From Polytrichum commune (lineage: Eukaryota > Streptophyta > Polytrichopsida > Polytrichales > Polytrichaceae): 64,000 nucleotides of DNA. This document shows positions 41,177 to 54,753 of this stretch, in pieces. The notes under the pieces were generated by a model. The model made no database searches. It saw only the letters and a list, made by a program, of their open reading frames with translations, and was not told the origin of the DNA. Numbering within the stretch: the stretch's first letter is position 1; each line of letters starts with the position of its first letter. The translations under genes and the position numbers were made by a program. The stretch covers positions 53,220,758 through 53,284,757 of the forward strand of contig OX485805.1 in assembly GCA_950295325.1 (NCBI GenBank), read 5' to 3'.

Positions 41177-43859
41177 CTCACCCCCACCAAACGGAGTCGA
41201 TGCCCTCATCGACTATACTCGTAGTCGGCACACCAATTCTCAAGTTGCCATCCTCTATGGTGCCGCATTGTGTTTACCTTAGGGCGCGACCCCCACAATG
41301 CATCTTCAAATTTGGCATAGTCCCAAAGGTGTCGTTCCTAGGTGGTCCGTTAGCGACCTTGGATCTCTCCTCCAAGGACCTAACCTATACTAGACCCACC
41401 TACTTTGGGACTCACTTGGGTTGCCCCTCCTTTGGGGCCTCCCCCGTTAGGCTCCACTAGCCTAACGTGACACATCTAGGCGAGACCTCAACGCTTCCAC
41501 TAAGTTGTCTCGGTTGCAACTCCGAGATGGCTTTCCATTGTTAAGCCACGCCTCGATCGCACGGGGGTGATGCCAAGTCCCGCCCGACTCGGTTCCCACT
41601 TTGCTCTTTCGAGACATGGGTTCATGACTTCCATGCGCCAACTCTCGTTGGCTCGCGGGTAGCACTTTTATGAGCACGCGCCATCACCTTGCCCCCGCCC
41701 GGACAAACCCACAACTAAGAAGTTTCTTGGTTTTATCCAAGGCCCCTCCAAGCCATGGCCCCCAATTACTCGGCTTGCCCAACCTAGTTTGGCATGTCTA
41801 TTCCCCCTCTTCCATTAACCAAGCACAAGTACAAGACTAGGACCTCATCTCATACTTTTCTCTTTGCACCACTAAAGTTTGGACTTTATTTCCTCAAGCC
41901 AAAGAACAAGTTCATGTTGTGGAGTAATTAACCTCGAAGCTAAGTGTGCTACTAGCGTCTCTCCCCCACTAAAGGAGATTGATGTCCTCATCAATGCCTA
42001 CGCTTCTTTTTATTGGAATGTCTAGCCTTAGTTTATTCAAAGTGCTTTACCAATTCCTTGGCGTTCACCATGTCCCTTGCCGCCACCTAAGCGATTTCTT
42101 TGTACCATTTCACCAAATACTCCTTTGTTTCCTTTTCTTTCATTTTCACTTGGGCTTCCTACACTTGAGGATGCCCTCCTACCTCCTATTCCAAATGACA
42201 TCCACAAGGTCGGGAGGTGGCCTAATCACTTGCTTGTGATCGGGCCACAAGGTGTCGTCCTAAAATGACTTTCGTAATCAGACATGAAATGTCGGATGCA
42301 CTTTGATCTCCGGCGATAATTCCAACTTATATATGTCCTTGACCACTTGTTCCACAATGGGAAACGGAGCTCCAATTTTGGACATGAACTTTGGAGTGAG
42401 GCCTTTCGGCTAAGTGAAGTTGTTCTCATTCAACAACAACTTTTGGCCCATCTCATTCTCCACTTCGCGTCTTCCGGCATTGACTTGCACTCCGTAGCAC
42501 CTTCGGGCTTTCTCCACCAACAACTTGGTCATCTCCAAGACTTGTTCACCATCCTTGGCCAAATCCTCACCATCTTGGTTGAACTCTAGTGTTGAATGTG
42601 CCCCCTCGAGAGCTAGGTTAATAGGTTGGAGCGTATCCACTCCATAAGCCACCACGAAAGACCACCCCTTGGTAGCCAAGTGCGTGGCTACATTGCAATT
42701 ACACTCCGCTCGATCCACATAGTCCGCCCAATCTCCTTGGTCCGCCTCCACCAAGTTCCTCAAGTATTGCTTCAAGACTCCATTCACATGCTCCGCTTTC
42801 CCATTCATTTGGGAATGCAAGGTCGTGCTAAACCTTAGTTTCATTCCGACCTCCTTAGAGAAATGCATTGAAAATGCACTTGTGAACTTTGGATCTTGAT
42901 CCCACACAATCACTCTTGGCAACCCGTGGTGCCTCAACCATCCTTTGAGAAAAGGCTATGCGGTCTCCAACGCGGAGGCGGTTTCCACAATCGGCACCAT
43001 GTGTGCCAACTTGGCAAACCGCTCAACCATCAACAAGATGGCATCATATCCATGTGACTCCGGCAAACTTGTGATCAAGTCCATGCACATACTATGCCAT
43101 GGCGCTGACGGGATAGGCAACGGTTGCAAGAGACCGCCTTGCTTTTGGTAAGAGGCTCGGTTCACTTGGCACTTTGATTCAAGCCTTCACAAAGTAGGCT
43201 ATATCTTCCTTTATGCACCACCAATGGTACCTCCATGATACCATTCTATGGCGATTTTTTCTTTCTCCTCTAAGGCCGGCAATAGGACTATCATATTCCT
43301 CCTTCAAAACCGATAGCCTCTACTTGCCTTGTGGCACATACACCCAACTTTGCTTGCACTTGAACAATCCGTCCACCAACTTAACCTCTTTGAGCACCTT
43401 GCTCTTGCGAAACTCACCTAAAAGCTTTTGTGCTTTGGGGTAGTTAATTTACCCCTCCCGTATCTTGCATCACAAGTTTCCTTCGCCGGCACACATTAGC
43501 CACAAGGTTTGGATGGTTCTCATTGCTTGGAATTTTTCCGGTCTACTTCGCGCATCCGGCACCACATTTCCACGGTCCGGTTTGTGGATCAAATCCACCT
43601 TCATAAGCGCCAAACTATCATGTCACCGCAATGACTTGGCGCTCACTTGCGCTTGAATGTCAAAATTCTTTTAGGACACATTGTCCATGTAGACCTTTGC
43701 TTTGTGCGACCCCAAATAGTGTCGCCACATCTTCAAGCAATGCACTACGGCAAAGAAATTCTTTGTCATGAGTTGGTTGTCTTCTTTGACAACCATCGAG
43801 CTTCATGCTCCCATATGCAATGGCCATCCAATTACACATAATCCACCATTGGAAAGTCG

Positions 43860-44690
43860 CTCACCCCCGTATGCACCTCAAAAGGTTTGTCAAGCTCCGC
43901 GAACTTGAGCACGGGCGTCTAAGAACACTTGCTCTCAAGCTCCCCAACGACTTGGTGGCAAGGCTCATCCCACTCTTGGGATAGCCATTTCTTCCACAAG
44001 TCGGATAAGGTCGGATAACCATCAAGCTTAACGCTCTCATATGCAATGGCCATCCATCTTACATTAACCATCCGCCAATGGCAAAGTCACTCGCCTCCCC
44101 CGTATGCACCTCAAAAGGTTAGTCAAGCTCCGCGAACTTGAACACGGGTGGCAAAGACAATTTTGTATTAAGCTCCCCAAAGACTTTGGGGCAAGGCTCA
44201 TCCCCCTCTTGAGATAGCCATTTCTTTCATAGGTCGCACAAGGTTTGACAACCTTTAAGCTTAATACTCCCATATGCAATGGGCATCCATCTTGGATCAA
44301 CATTCGCCAATGGTAAAGTCACTCGCCCCCGTATGCACCTCAAAAGGTTTGACAAATTTCGCAAACTTGAGTATGGGCGGCGAAGAGAACTTGATCTTAA
44401 GCTCCCCAAAGACTTGGAGACACGGCTCAACCCACTCTTGGGATAGCCATTTCTTTCACAAGTCGCATAAGGTTCGGCAACCATGGAGCTTAATGCTCCC
44501 ATAAGCAATGGTCATCCATCATGGATAAACATCCGCCAATGGTAAAGTCACTCGCCCCCGTATGCACCTCAAAAGGTTTGTCAAAGTTCGCGAACTTAAG
44601 CACGGGCGGCGAAGAGAACTTGTTTTTGAGCCCCCCAAAGGCTTGGTGACAAGGCTCATCCCACTCTTGGGATAGCCATTTTCCTCAATA
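43860..44690 (-). repeat. About 230-bp internal tandem repeat of element A
   Basis: Four units, marked by CCCCCGTATGCACCTCAAAA near 43865, 44098, 44330 and 44558. On the minus strand each reads as part of the RT/RNase H connection (a PVLKFA-KPFEVHT-type segment). The same repeat occurs in element B (49690-50560) and in the duplicate at 61681-62511. Confidence 0.75.
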
Positions 44691-45479
44691 AGTTGAATAA
44701 GGTCCTAGCAACCTTAGAAAACTCTCGAATGAAGTGGTGGTAGTAGTTGGCTGGCCAACAAATGACCTAAGCCATTTTTGAATGAAGGGCCAATTATCCT
44801 TTTGGATTGCCTTGACATTCTTCATGTTCGTCCACCAACTTCCTTTGTCACCACATACCTTAAGAACTCAATCTCTCGTTGAGCAAAGTTATTTTCCACT
44901 CCTTGGCGGTAACTTTTTGGGCAACACATTGGTGAATACATCCTTGTATCTCACCAACATCCCACATGTATGGTTTGGGGGAGGCCCATCTTTCCTAGCC
45001 TCCCCATGAGTTCCTTGGAGTTGCTCCAATTGAACCACGACCATTATGTTTACCATTTTCATTTGGTCCATTAAGACCAAATTCAATTTGGGTCCTCCTA
45101 CAATAGGAGTCCTTGTCAATTTGAACTTCAATTCTTTGCCATTATGACACATCATAATGCACCGCAAGCACACCGGCTTGCACCTCACATCTATCATGTG
45201 AGTTTCAAAGAAGGCGGCCTTCACAATGACATGCATTTCATCTATTTCACTTGGTGTGAAATTTTGACAAAAATCCAATGTCCCACATTGAAAGGTTACA
45301 TGCATCGCGGCCTCCTTTGTCTCATGCGGTTTGCCCTTTCCAAACCGCACCTTGGTGAGCTTGCCCGCTCTATCAATCGCCAAGCCCCAACTCCCTTGTG
45401 AGTTTTGGGCTCAAGAAGGAATGGCTTGCCTCTTTGTCAACACATGAGACTTGGCCTCGGCTTAAGGCTACTAGCCTTG

Positions 45480-45750
45480 GCCACAAAGCCATCTTCCAAC
45501 ATTCCGTCCTCGGCAACTTGGCTTAGCTTGGTCCGCAAAGCCAACTTCAAACATTTCGTGCGCGGGACAAATTGGTTTGGTGCCACAAAACCAATTTCTA
45601 ATAGTTTGTCCGCAAAACAAACATGTTTTGCCTTGGTAGCACAAAGCCACCTTCCCACACTCCGTCCGCGGCACAAACATGAATTGCCTTGGTAGGACAA
45701 ACCCACCTCCCAACATTCCGTCCGCGGCACGACTATGTTTTGCCTTGGTA
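45480..45750 (-). repeat. About 55-bp internal tandem repeat
   Basis: Five diverged units around (A/C)CATTCCGTCCGCGGCAC. On the minus strand they read as an 18-residue repeat of the type VPRTECWEVGLSYQGNSC. Also present at 51400-51720 and 63301-63571. Located between the leader and the protease-like part of the element. Confidence 0.7.
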
Positions 45751-46000
45751 TAATGGGCCAAACTACTTTCGCCCATTTCTTTGGGACCAATATCGGCTAA
45801 AACCCACTTTGTGGTGATGCGCCGCCCAACTTCTTTTCGGGACCATCGGCTTCAATGTTTTACACATCTTAAAGATTCCCGATACGTCCTCAAGAAGCTT
45901 TGGGAAGTTGAACATGGTATTTACCACCCGCTTTTGAAACCCCATTTAAAACGATGTGTTTCTTAGCCAACTAGTCAATCTTAGTTGTGCCATTTAATAT

Positions 46001-46991
46001 TGTCGCAACCCTTGCTAGCCCCCCTTGACAATCTTGCCAATTTTCATTTCTACCAAAGGTTACGAGCGCTAACCATTCGCATTCCGCCATGCCAATGGAT
46101 AGCTCCTCTTACCCCGGACCAATAGTTCATAGGAGGGAACCAACCCTCCTACTTTGCTTTCGGGACTCACCCCTTAATCGCTAACCAACCCCTTTAATCG
46201 GTAACCAATCCTTAGATGTGGACTTCCATCCATGGAAGTCCAATCTTATGTTGATCATCGCGTTGCCGGAGCAACACTACAACAACCCGAACCATACTAG
46301 GCAACTATGGCCTCACATTAGGCCAATGCCAATGGAGGCCGTGCCGTTCGGCCTCGGGTGGGTGAGGCCACACCACCTCACCCATATAAGCCTCTAGGAC
46401 TTCACGCGGGGCCCCTACCCCACCGTCAACCAACCTCTTGTCTCCCTACCAAGAGTTGGGGCCAAGTGGACAATTTCCTTTAGCTGCTGGGCCTAGAACC
46501 CCCCAGCAGCTTCAGACCATCATAACTTTCTTGTATGATGTCTGATCATAACCACCAACCACTCCATCCTCATCTACGCTTCACGTAGATGCCGATGGAC
46601 TCCTCACTTGCTCCATTCGAGCAAGTCTTGGGGAAGTTATGCCTGTTTGAACCTTGGCAGTCCCGGGAATCCCTCCCAGGCACTGCTGTACCAGGGCGCT
46701 GTCCCGGGACAGCGCCCCACTCAAATGGCCATAACTCCTAGCTCACACCTCCGATTGAGGTGTTCTTGAGCATTCTAGAATCACCACGCCATGAGCTACG
46801 CATAGCTTATGGCCTTACCCTTGTGCCTCCTAGTCTTCGTGGGTGGGAGGCGTTCCCAACGCCCGGGCCCTCACCCACACTAGGATCACTTGGGCCCTCT
46901 CACCAACGGCGCCACAAGTCCCGGGTGTCACTCCGGGGTCCCCCTTGTGCCCATGGTGTTTCGGGCACTCCTCATGGAGAGGTGCGCGACA
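46001..46991 (-). repeat. LTR of element B, left copy
   Basis: 991 bp, TGTCGC...GCGACA, pairs with 52382-53373. Confidence 0.9.
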
Positions 46992-49900
46992 CTCACCCCC
47001 ACCAAACGGAGTCGATGCCCTCATCGACTATACTCGTAGTCGGCACACCAATTCTCAAGTTGCCATCCTCTATGGTGCGGCATTGTGTTTACCTTAGGGC
47101 GCGACCCCCACAATGCATCTTCTAATTTGGCATAGTCCCAAAGGTGTCGTTACTAGGTGGTCCGTTAGCGACCTTGGAACTCCTCCAAGGACCTAACCTA
47201 TACTAGACCCACCTACTTTGGGACTCACTTGGGTTGCCCCTCCTTTGGGGCCTCCCCCGTTAGGCTCCACTAGCCTAACGTGACACATCTAGGCGAGACC
47301 TCAACGCTTCCACTAAGTTGTCTCGGTTGCAACTCCGAGATGGCTTTCCATTGTTAAGCCACGCCTCGATCGCACGGGGGTGATGCCAAGTCCCGCCCGA
47401 CTCGGTTCCCACTTTGCTCTTTCGAGACATGGGTTCATGACTCCCATGCGCCAACTCTCGTTAGCTCGCGGGTAGCACTTTTATGAGCACGCGCCATCAC
47501 CTTGTCCCCGCCCGGACAAACCCACAACTAAGAAGTTTCTTGGTTTTATCCAAGGCCCCTCCAAGCCATGGCCCCCAATTACTCGGCTTACCCAACCTAG
47601 TTTGGCATGTCTATTCCCCCTCTTCCATTAACCAAGCACAAGTACAAGACTAGGACCTCATCTCATACTTTTCTCTTTGCACCACTAAAGTTTGGACTTT
47701 ATTCCCTCAAGCCAAAGAACAAGTTCATGTTGTGGAGTAATTAACCTCGAAGCTAAGTGTGCTACTAGCGTCTCTCCCCCACTAAAGGAGATTGATGTCC
47801 TCATCAATGCCTACGCTTCATTTTATTGGAATCCTTAGCCTTAGTTTCTTCAAAGTGCTTCACCAATTCATTGGTGTTCACCATGTCTCTTGCCGCCACC
47901 CAAGCGGTTTCTTTCTCATGGTATCCTCACCATTTCACCAAGTATTCCTTTGTACATTTTCTTTCATTTTCACTTGGGCTTCCTACACTTGAGGATGCCC
48001 TCCTACCTCATGTTCCAAGTGACCTCCACAAGGTCGGGAGGTGGCCTAATTACTTGCTTGTGATCGGGCCACAAGGTGTCGTCCTAAAATGACTTTCGTA
48101 ATGAGACATGAAATGTCGGATGCACTTTGATCTCCGGCGGTAATTCCAACTTATACATGTCCTTGAACACTTGTTCCACAATGGAAAACGAAGTTCCAAT
48201 TTTGGACATGAACTTTTGGAGTAAGGCCTTTGGGCAAGGTGAAGTTGTCCACATTCAACAACACCTTATTGGCCCACCTCATTCTCCACTTCGCGTCTTC
48301 CGGCATTGATTTGCACTCCGTAGCACCTTCGGGCTTTCTCCACCAACAACTTGGTCATCTCCAAGACTTGTTTACCATCCTTGGCCAAGTCCTCACCATC
48401 TTGGTTGAACTCTAGTGTTGAATGTGCCCCCTCGAGAGCTAGATTAATAGGTTGGAGCGCATCAACTCCATAAGCCACCACCAAAGACCACCCCTTGGTA
48501 GCCAAGTGCGTGGCTACATTGCCATTACACTCCGCTCGACCCACATAGTCCGCCCAATCTCCTTGGTCCGCCCCCACCAAGTTCCTCAAGTATTGCTTCA
48601 AGACTCCATTCACACGCTCCGTTTTCCCATCCATTTGGGGATGCAAGGCCGTGCTAAACCTTAGTTTCATTCCGACCTCCTTAGAGAAATGCATTGAAAA
48701 TGCACTTGTGAACTTTGGATCTTGATCCCACACAATCACTCTTGGCAACCCGTGGTGCCTCAACCATCCTTTGAGAAAAGGCTATGCGGTCTCCAACGCG
48801 GTGGCGGTTCCCACAATCGGCACCATGTGTGCCAACTTGGCAAACCGCTCTACCATCAACAAGATGGCATCATACCCATGTGACTCCGGCAAACTTGTGA
48901 TCAAGTCCATGCACATACTATGCCATGACGCCGACGGGATAGGCAACGGTTGCAAGAAACCGCCTTGCTTTTGGTAAGAGGCTCGGTTCGCTTGGCACTT
49001 TATTCACGCCTTCACAAAGTGGGTTATATCCTCCTTTATGCACCGCCAATGGTACCTCTTTGACACCATTCTATGGCGGTTGTTTCTTTCTCCTTTATGG
49101 CCGGCAATAGGACTATCATATTCCTCCTTCAAAACCGATAGCCTCAACTTGCCTTGTGGCACATACACCCAACTTTGCTTGCACTTGAACAATCCGTCCA
49201 CCAACTTAACCTCTTTGAGCACCTTGCTCTTGCGAAGCTCACCTAAAAGCTTTTGTGCTTTGGGGTAGTTAATTTACCCCTCCCATATCTTGCATTACAA
49301 GTTTCCTTCGCCGGCACACATTAGCCACAAGGTTTGGATGGTTCTCATTGCTTGGAACTCTTCCGGTCTACTTCGCGCATCCGGCACCACATTTCCACGG
49401 TCCGGTTTGTGGATCAAATCCACGTTCATAAGCGCCAAACTATCATGCCACCGCAATGACTTGGCGCTCACTTGCGCTTGAATGTCAAAATTCTTTTAGG
49501 ACACATTGTCCATATAGACCTTTGCTTTGTGCGACCCCAAATAGTGTCGCCACATCTTCAAGTAATGCACTACGGCAAAGAAGTTGTTTGGCATGAGTTG
49601 GTTGTCTTCTTTGACAACCATCGAGCTTCATGCTCCCATATGCAATGGCCATCCATCTTAAATCAACAATCCGCCATTGGCAAAGTCATTCACCCCCGTA
49701 TGCACCTAAAAAGGTTTGTCAAGCTCCGCGAACTTGAGCACGGGCGTCTAAGAGAACTTGCTCTCAAGCTCCCCAAAGACTTGGTGGCAAGGCTCCTCCC
49801 ACTCTTGGGATAGCCAATTCTTCCACAAGTCGGATAAGGTCGGATAACCATCAAGCTTAACGCTCTCATATGCAATGGCCATCCATCTTACGTTAACCAT

Positions 49901-50099
49901 CCGCCAATGGCAAAGTCACTCGCCCCCCCGTATGCACCTCAAAAGGTTTGTCAAGCTCCGCGAACTTGAACACGGGTGGCAAAGACAACTTTGTATTAAG
50001 CTCCCCAAAAACTTGGGGACGAGGCTCATCCCACTCTTGGGATAGCCCTTTCTTTCACAAATCGCACTAGGTTTGACAACTATTAAGCTTAATGCTCCC

Positions 50100-50369
50100 T
50101 CGGGGGGTGCACTGTACTAAACTTGTACGAATCCACGTGAGTGCACATGAGGGGTATTGATTTGGACCTTGCCGTATTACGTATACATACAATAGACACA
50201 TTTAGAACTGAAAAACATTCACGTATACTTACATTGAACATATATTTAAAACGGAATACATCTGTATACAAAGATATCAAGACATATAACCTCTCGTATA
50301 CAGGGGGTTTTTAGGAGGGGTCATGAACGCACGTGGTTCTCAAACATAATATATAGTGCACCCCCCGAG
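50100..50369. mobile_element. 270-bp MITE, Mutator-like, inside element B
   Basis: Flanked by 9-bp duplications AATGCTCCC (50091-50099 and 50370-50378). The ends are inverted repeats starting TCGGGGGGTGCACT and recognisable for about 50 bp (CCACGTG is shared further in). Elements A and the duplicate lack it, giving an empty-site comparison. A 9-bp duplication is typical of Mutator-like elements. No coding capacity. Confidence 0.8.
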
Positions 50370-52363
50370 AATGCTCCCATATGCAATGGGCATCCATCTC
50401 GGATCAACATCCGCCAATGGTAAAATTACTCGCCCCCATATGCACCTCAAAAGGTTTGTTAAAGTCCGCGGACTTAAGCACGGGCGGCGAAGAGAACTTG
50501 TTTTTGAGCCCCCCAAAGGCTTGGTGACAAGGCTCATCCCACTCTTGGGATAGCCATTTTCCTCAATAAGTTGAATAAGGTCCTAGCAACCTTAGAAAAC
50601 TCTCGAATGAAGTTGTGGTACTAATTGGCTAGGCCAACAAATGACCTAAGCCCTTTTGAATGAAGGGCCAATTCTCCTTTTGGATTGCCTTGACATTCTT
50701 CATGTTCGTCCACCAACTTCCTTTGTCACCACATACCTCAAGAACTCAATCTTTCGTTGAGCAAAGTTATTTTTCACTCCTTGGCGGCAATTTTTTTGGG
50801 CAACATATTGGTGAATACATCCTTGTATCTCACCAACATCACACCAATGTTGTTTGGGGGAGGCCCATCTTTCCTAGCCTCCCCATACGTTCCTTGGAGT
50901 TGCTCCAATTGAACCACGACCATTATGCTTTGTATTTTTCATTTGGTCCATTAAGACCAAATTCAACTTAGGTCCTCCTACCATAGGAGTCCTTGTCAAT
51001 TTGAACTTCAATTCTTTGCCATTATGACACATCATAATGCACCGCAAGCACACCGGCTTGCACCTCACATCTATCATGTGAGTTTCAAAGAAGGCGGCCT
51101 TCACAATGACATGCATTTCATCTATTTCACATGGTGTGAAATTTTGATAAAATTTCAATGTCCCACATTGAAAGGTTACATGCATCGCGGCCTCCTTTGT
51201 CTCATGCGGTTCGCCCTTTCCAAACCGCACCTTGGTGGGCTTGTTTTCTCTATCAATCGGCAAGCCCCAACTCCCTTGTGAATTTTGGGCTCAAGAAGGA
51301 GTGGTAGCCTCTTTGTCAACACATGAGACATTTCTCCCATTCATTGAGCCTCAAGGTACAAAAGATTTGGCCTCGGCTTAAGGCTACTAGCCTTGGCCAC
51401 AAAGCCATCGTCCAACATTTGGTCCTCGGCAACTTGGCTTGGCTTGGTCCGCAAAGCCAACTTTAAACATTTCGTCCGCGGGACAAATTGGTTTGGTGCC
51501 ACAAAACCAATTTCTAATAATTTGTCCGCAAAACAAACATGTTTTGCCTTGGTAGCACAAAGCCACCTTCCCACACTCCGTCCGCGGCACGAACATGAAT
51601 TGCCTTGGTAGGACAAACCCACCTCCCAACATTCCGTCTGCGGCACAAGTATGATTTGCTTTGGAAGCATAAAGCCACCTTTCAACATTCCGTCCGCGGC
51701 ACCAACATGTTTTGCCTAAGTAAAATGGACCAAACAATTTGCACTCATTTCTTTGGGACCTACTTTGGCTAAAGCCACTTGTGGTGATGCGCCGCCAAAC
51801 TTCTCTTTGGGACCATCGGCTTCAATGCTCTTGCAAACTTGATGGTCCCCACCATGTCCTCAAGAAGCCTTGGGGACTTAAACAAGGCATCCACCACCCG
51901 CTTTTAAAACCCCACCTAAAAGGATGCATTTCTTAGAAAGATTGTCCATTTTAGGTGTATCCTTCATTTATGCGTATGAATAGCGCACATAGGCCTTAAG
52001 AGGCCCCGGGTGCCTCATTAGCACGAAATTCATTCCAACATCAATACCTTCCAAGCATTTCGTATTGGAATTTCAATCCAACATTAATGCCCTCCAAGGT
52101 TTTGGGTGCTTTCGGTATTCTAGGCCCCAAATGTTTTTTGAGGTTTGGGGGAGCCCTTTTCAAAGCACTCCTCCATTTTCCTTACCAAATCCACCCTCAT
52201 GCCCACCATTGTCATTTGAACCAATGGTATGGTCAAATTCCACTTGCACATGATCCTTGTTCCAATTTGAGCCTCACAACCTTTTGGAAACCCCGGGCTC
52301 ACCATCATAACCCTCATTTTTGATACCCATGTTTCCCTCAAAGTGCGAGCTCAAAACTTAGAA

Positions 52364-52379
52364 CCCTGCTCTGATACCA
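52364..52379 (-). other. Primer-binding site of element B
   Basis: Minus strand TGGTATCAGAGCAGGG, complementary to the 3' end of initiator-Met tRNA as in most plant LTR elements, two bases from the LTR edge at 52382. Confidence 0.8.
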
Positions 52380-52381
52380 CG

Positions 52382-53373
52382 TGTCGCAACCCTTGCTAGC
52401 CCCCCTTGACAATCTTGCCAATTTTCATTTCTACCAAAGGTTACGAGCGCTAACCATTCGCATTCCGCCATGCCAATGGATAGCTCCTCTTACCCCGGAC
52501 CAATAGTTCATAGGAGGGAACCAACCCTCCTACTTTGCTTTCGGGACTCACCCCTTAATCGCTAACCAACCCCTTTAATCGGTAACCAATCCTTAGATGT
52601 GGACTTCCATCCATGGAAGTCCAATCTTATGTTGATCATCGCGTTGCCGGAGCAACACTACAACAACCCGAACCATACTAGGCAACTATGGCCTCACATT
52701 AGGCCAATGCCAATGGAGGCCGTGCCGTTCGGCCTCGGGTGGGTGAGGCCACACCACCTCACCCATATAAGCCTCTAGGACTCTACGCGGGGCCCCTACC
52801 CCACCGTCAACCAACCTCTTGTCTCCCTACCAAGAGTTGGGGCCAAGTGGACAATTTCCTTTAGCTGCTGGGCCTAGAACCCCCCAGCAGCTTCAGACCA
52901 TCATAACTTCCTTGTATGATGTCTGATCATAACCACCAACCACTCCATCCTCATCTACGCTTCACGTAGATGCCGATGGACTCCTCACTTGCTCCATTCG
53001 AGCAAGTCTTGGGGAAGTTATGCCTGTTTGAACCTTGGCAGTCCCGGGAATCCCTCCCAGGCACTGCTGTACCAGGGCGCTGTCCCGGGACAGCGCCCCA
53101 CTCAAATGGCCATAACTCCTAGCTCACACCTCCGATTGAGGTGTTCTTGAGCATTCTAGAATCACCACGCCATGAGCTACGCATAGCTCATGGCCTTACC
53201 CTTGTGCCTCCTAGTCTTCGTGGGTGGGAGGCGTTCCCAACGCCCGGGGCCCTCACCCACACTAGGATCACTTGGGCCCTCTCACCAACGGCGCCACAAG
53301 TCCCGGGTGTCACTCCGGGGTCCCCCTTGTGCCCATGGTGTTTCGGGCACTCCTCATGGAGAGGTGCGCGACA
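52382..53373 (-). repeat. LTR of element B, right copy
   Basis: 992 bp, the 5' LTR in element orientation. Confidence 0.9.
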
Positions 53374-53781
53374 AATATGGTGGTTAAATCGCACACATAG
53401 GCCTAAAAGCCTTGAGTGCCGCATTTGCACCCATTCCAACTTCACCACATTCTAAGCAATTTGGATTGTAATTTCAATCCAATATCACCACCGTCCAAGC
53501 TTTCGGATGCATTCGGTATTCTAGCCCCCGAATACTTTTCGAGGTTTGCGGGAGCCCTTTCAAAGCACTCCTCCATTTTCCTCACCGAATCCACCCTCAT
53601 GCCCACCATTGTCATTAGAATCAATGGTATGGTCACAATCCACTTGCACATGATCCTTGTTCCAATTTGAGCCTCACAACCTTTTAGAAACCCCGGGCTC
53701 ACCATCATAACCCGCATTTTTGATAGCCATGTCTTCCTCAAAGTGCTAGCTCAAATATTGGAACCCTGCTCTAATACCAAG

Positions 53782-54753
53782 TGTCGCAACCCTTGCTAGG
53801 TCCCTTAATAATCTTGCCAATTTTCGTTTCTAGCAAAGGTTACGAGCGCTTACCCTTCGCATTCCGCCATGCTAATGGATAGCTCCTCTTACCCCGGACC
53901 AATAGTTCATAGGAGGGAACCAACCCTCCTACTTTGCTTTCGGGACTCACCCCTTAATCGGTAACCCATTTCCCCAATGTGGACTTCCATCCATGGAAGT
54001 CCAATCCTATGTTGATCATCGCGTTGCCGGAGCAACACTACAACAACCCGCACCATACTAGGCAACTATGGCCTCACAATAGGCCAAAGCCCATGGAGGC
54101 CTTGCCGTTCGGCCTCGGGTGGGTGAGGCCACACCACCTCACCCATATAAGCCTCTAGGACTTCACGCGGGGCCCCTACCCCACCGTCAACCAACCTCTT
54201 GTCTCTCTACCAAGAGTTGGGGCCAAGTGGACATTTTCCTTTAGCTGCTGGGCCTAGAACCCCCCAGCAGCTTCAGACCATCATAACTTCCTTGTATGAT
54301 GTCTGATCATAACAACCAACCACTCCATCCTCATCTACGCTTCACGTAGATGCCGATGGACTCCTCACTTGCCCCATTCGGGCAAGTATTGAGGAAGTTA
54401 TGCCTGTTTGAACCTTGGCAGTCCCGGTAATCACTCCCAGGCACTGCTGTACCAGGGCGCTGTCCCGGGACAGCGCCCCACTCAAATGGCCATAACTCCT
54501 AGCTCACACCTCGGATTGAGGTGTTCTTGAGCATTCTAGAATCACCACGCCATGAGCTACGCATAACTCATGGCTTTACCCTTGTGCCTCCTAGTCTTCG
54601 TGGGTGGGAGGCGTTCCCAACGCCCGGGGCCCTCACCCACACTAGGATCACTTGGGCCCTCTCACCAACGGCGCCACAAGTCCCGGGTGTCACTCCGGGG
54701 TCCCCCTTGTGCCCATGGTGTTTCGGGCACTCCTCATGGAGAGGTGCGCGACA
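53782..54753 (-). repeat. LTR of element A, right copy, subfamily 2
   Basis: 972 bp. It starts TGTCGCAACCCTTGCTAGGT, a variant shared with the LTRs at 55509, 56231 (inverted) and 58027 but not with those at 40203 and 46001. Confidence 0.85.

Larger units (their letters stand above)
46001..53373 (-). mobile_element. Ty3/gypsy element B, young, nested in A
   Basis: LTRs 46001-46991 and 52382-53373 are nearly identical (about five differences seen by eye in 990 bp). A 5-bp target duplication AATAT flanks it (45996-46000 and 53374-53378). A primer-binding site TGGTATCAGAGCAGGG lies on the minus strand at 52364-52379. Minus-strand parts include protease/RT-start-like, RNase H-like, and an integrase with H2C2 zinc-finger-like and core segments (about 48266-49222). 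Coding is broken in many places, so it probably moved with enzymes from a relative. With angiosperm LTR rates the divergence would mean a few hundred thousand years; the rate for this lineage is unknown. It carries a MITE at 50100-50369. Confidence 0.85.
40203..54753 (-). mobile_element. Ty3/gypsy element A, split by element B
   Basis: LTRs at 40203-41176 and 53782-54753, an internal region at 41177-46000 and its continuation at 53379-53781. The two internal pieces join in homology when element B and one AATAT duplication are set aside. A primer-binding site for initiator-Met tRNA (TGG(T)AT(T/C)AGAGC type, minus strand 53764-53779) lies next to the right LTR, so the element points left. Internal parts on the minus strand include protease/RT-start-like, RNase H-like and integrase sequence. 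It is broken in many places. The two LTRs differ visibly more than those of B, and their flanks do not match, so A is older or its ends are recombined. Confidence 0.75.
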
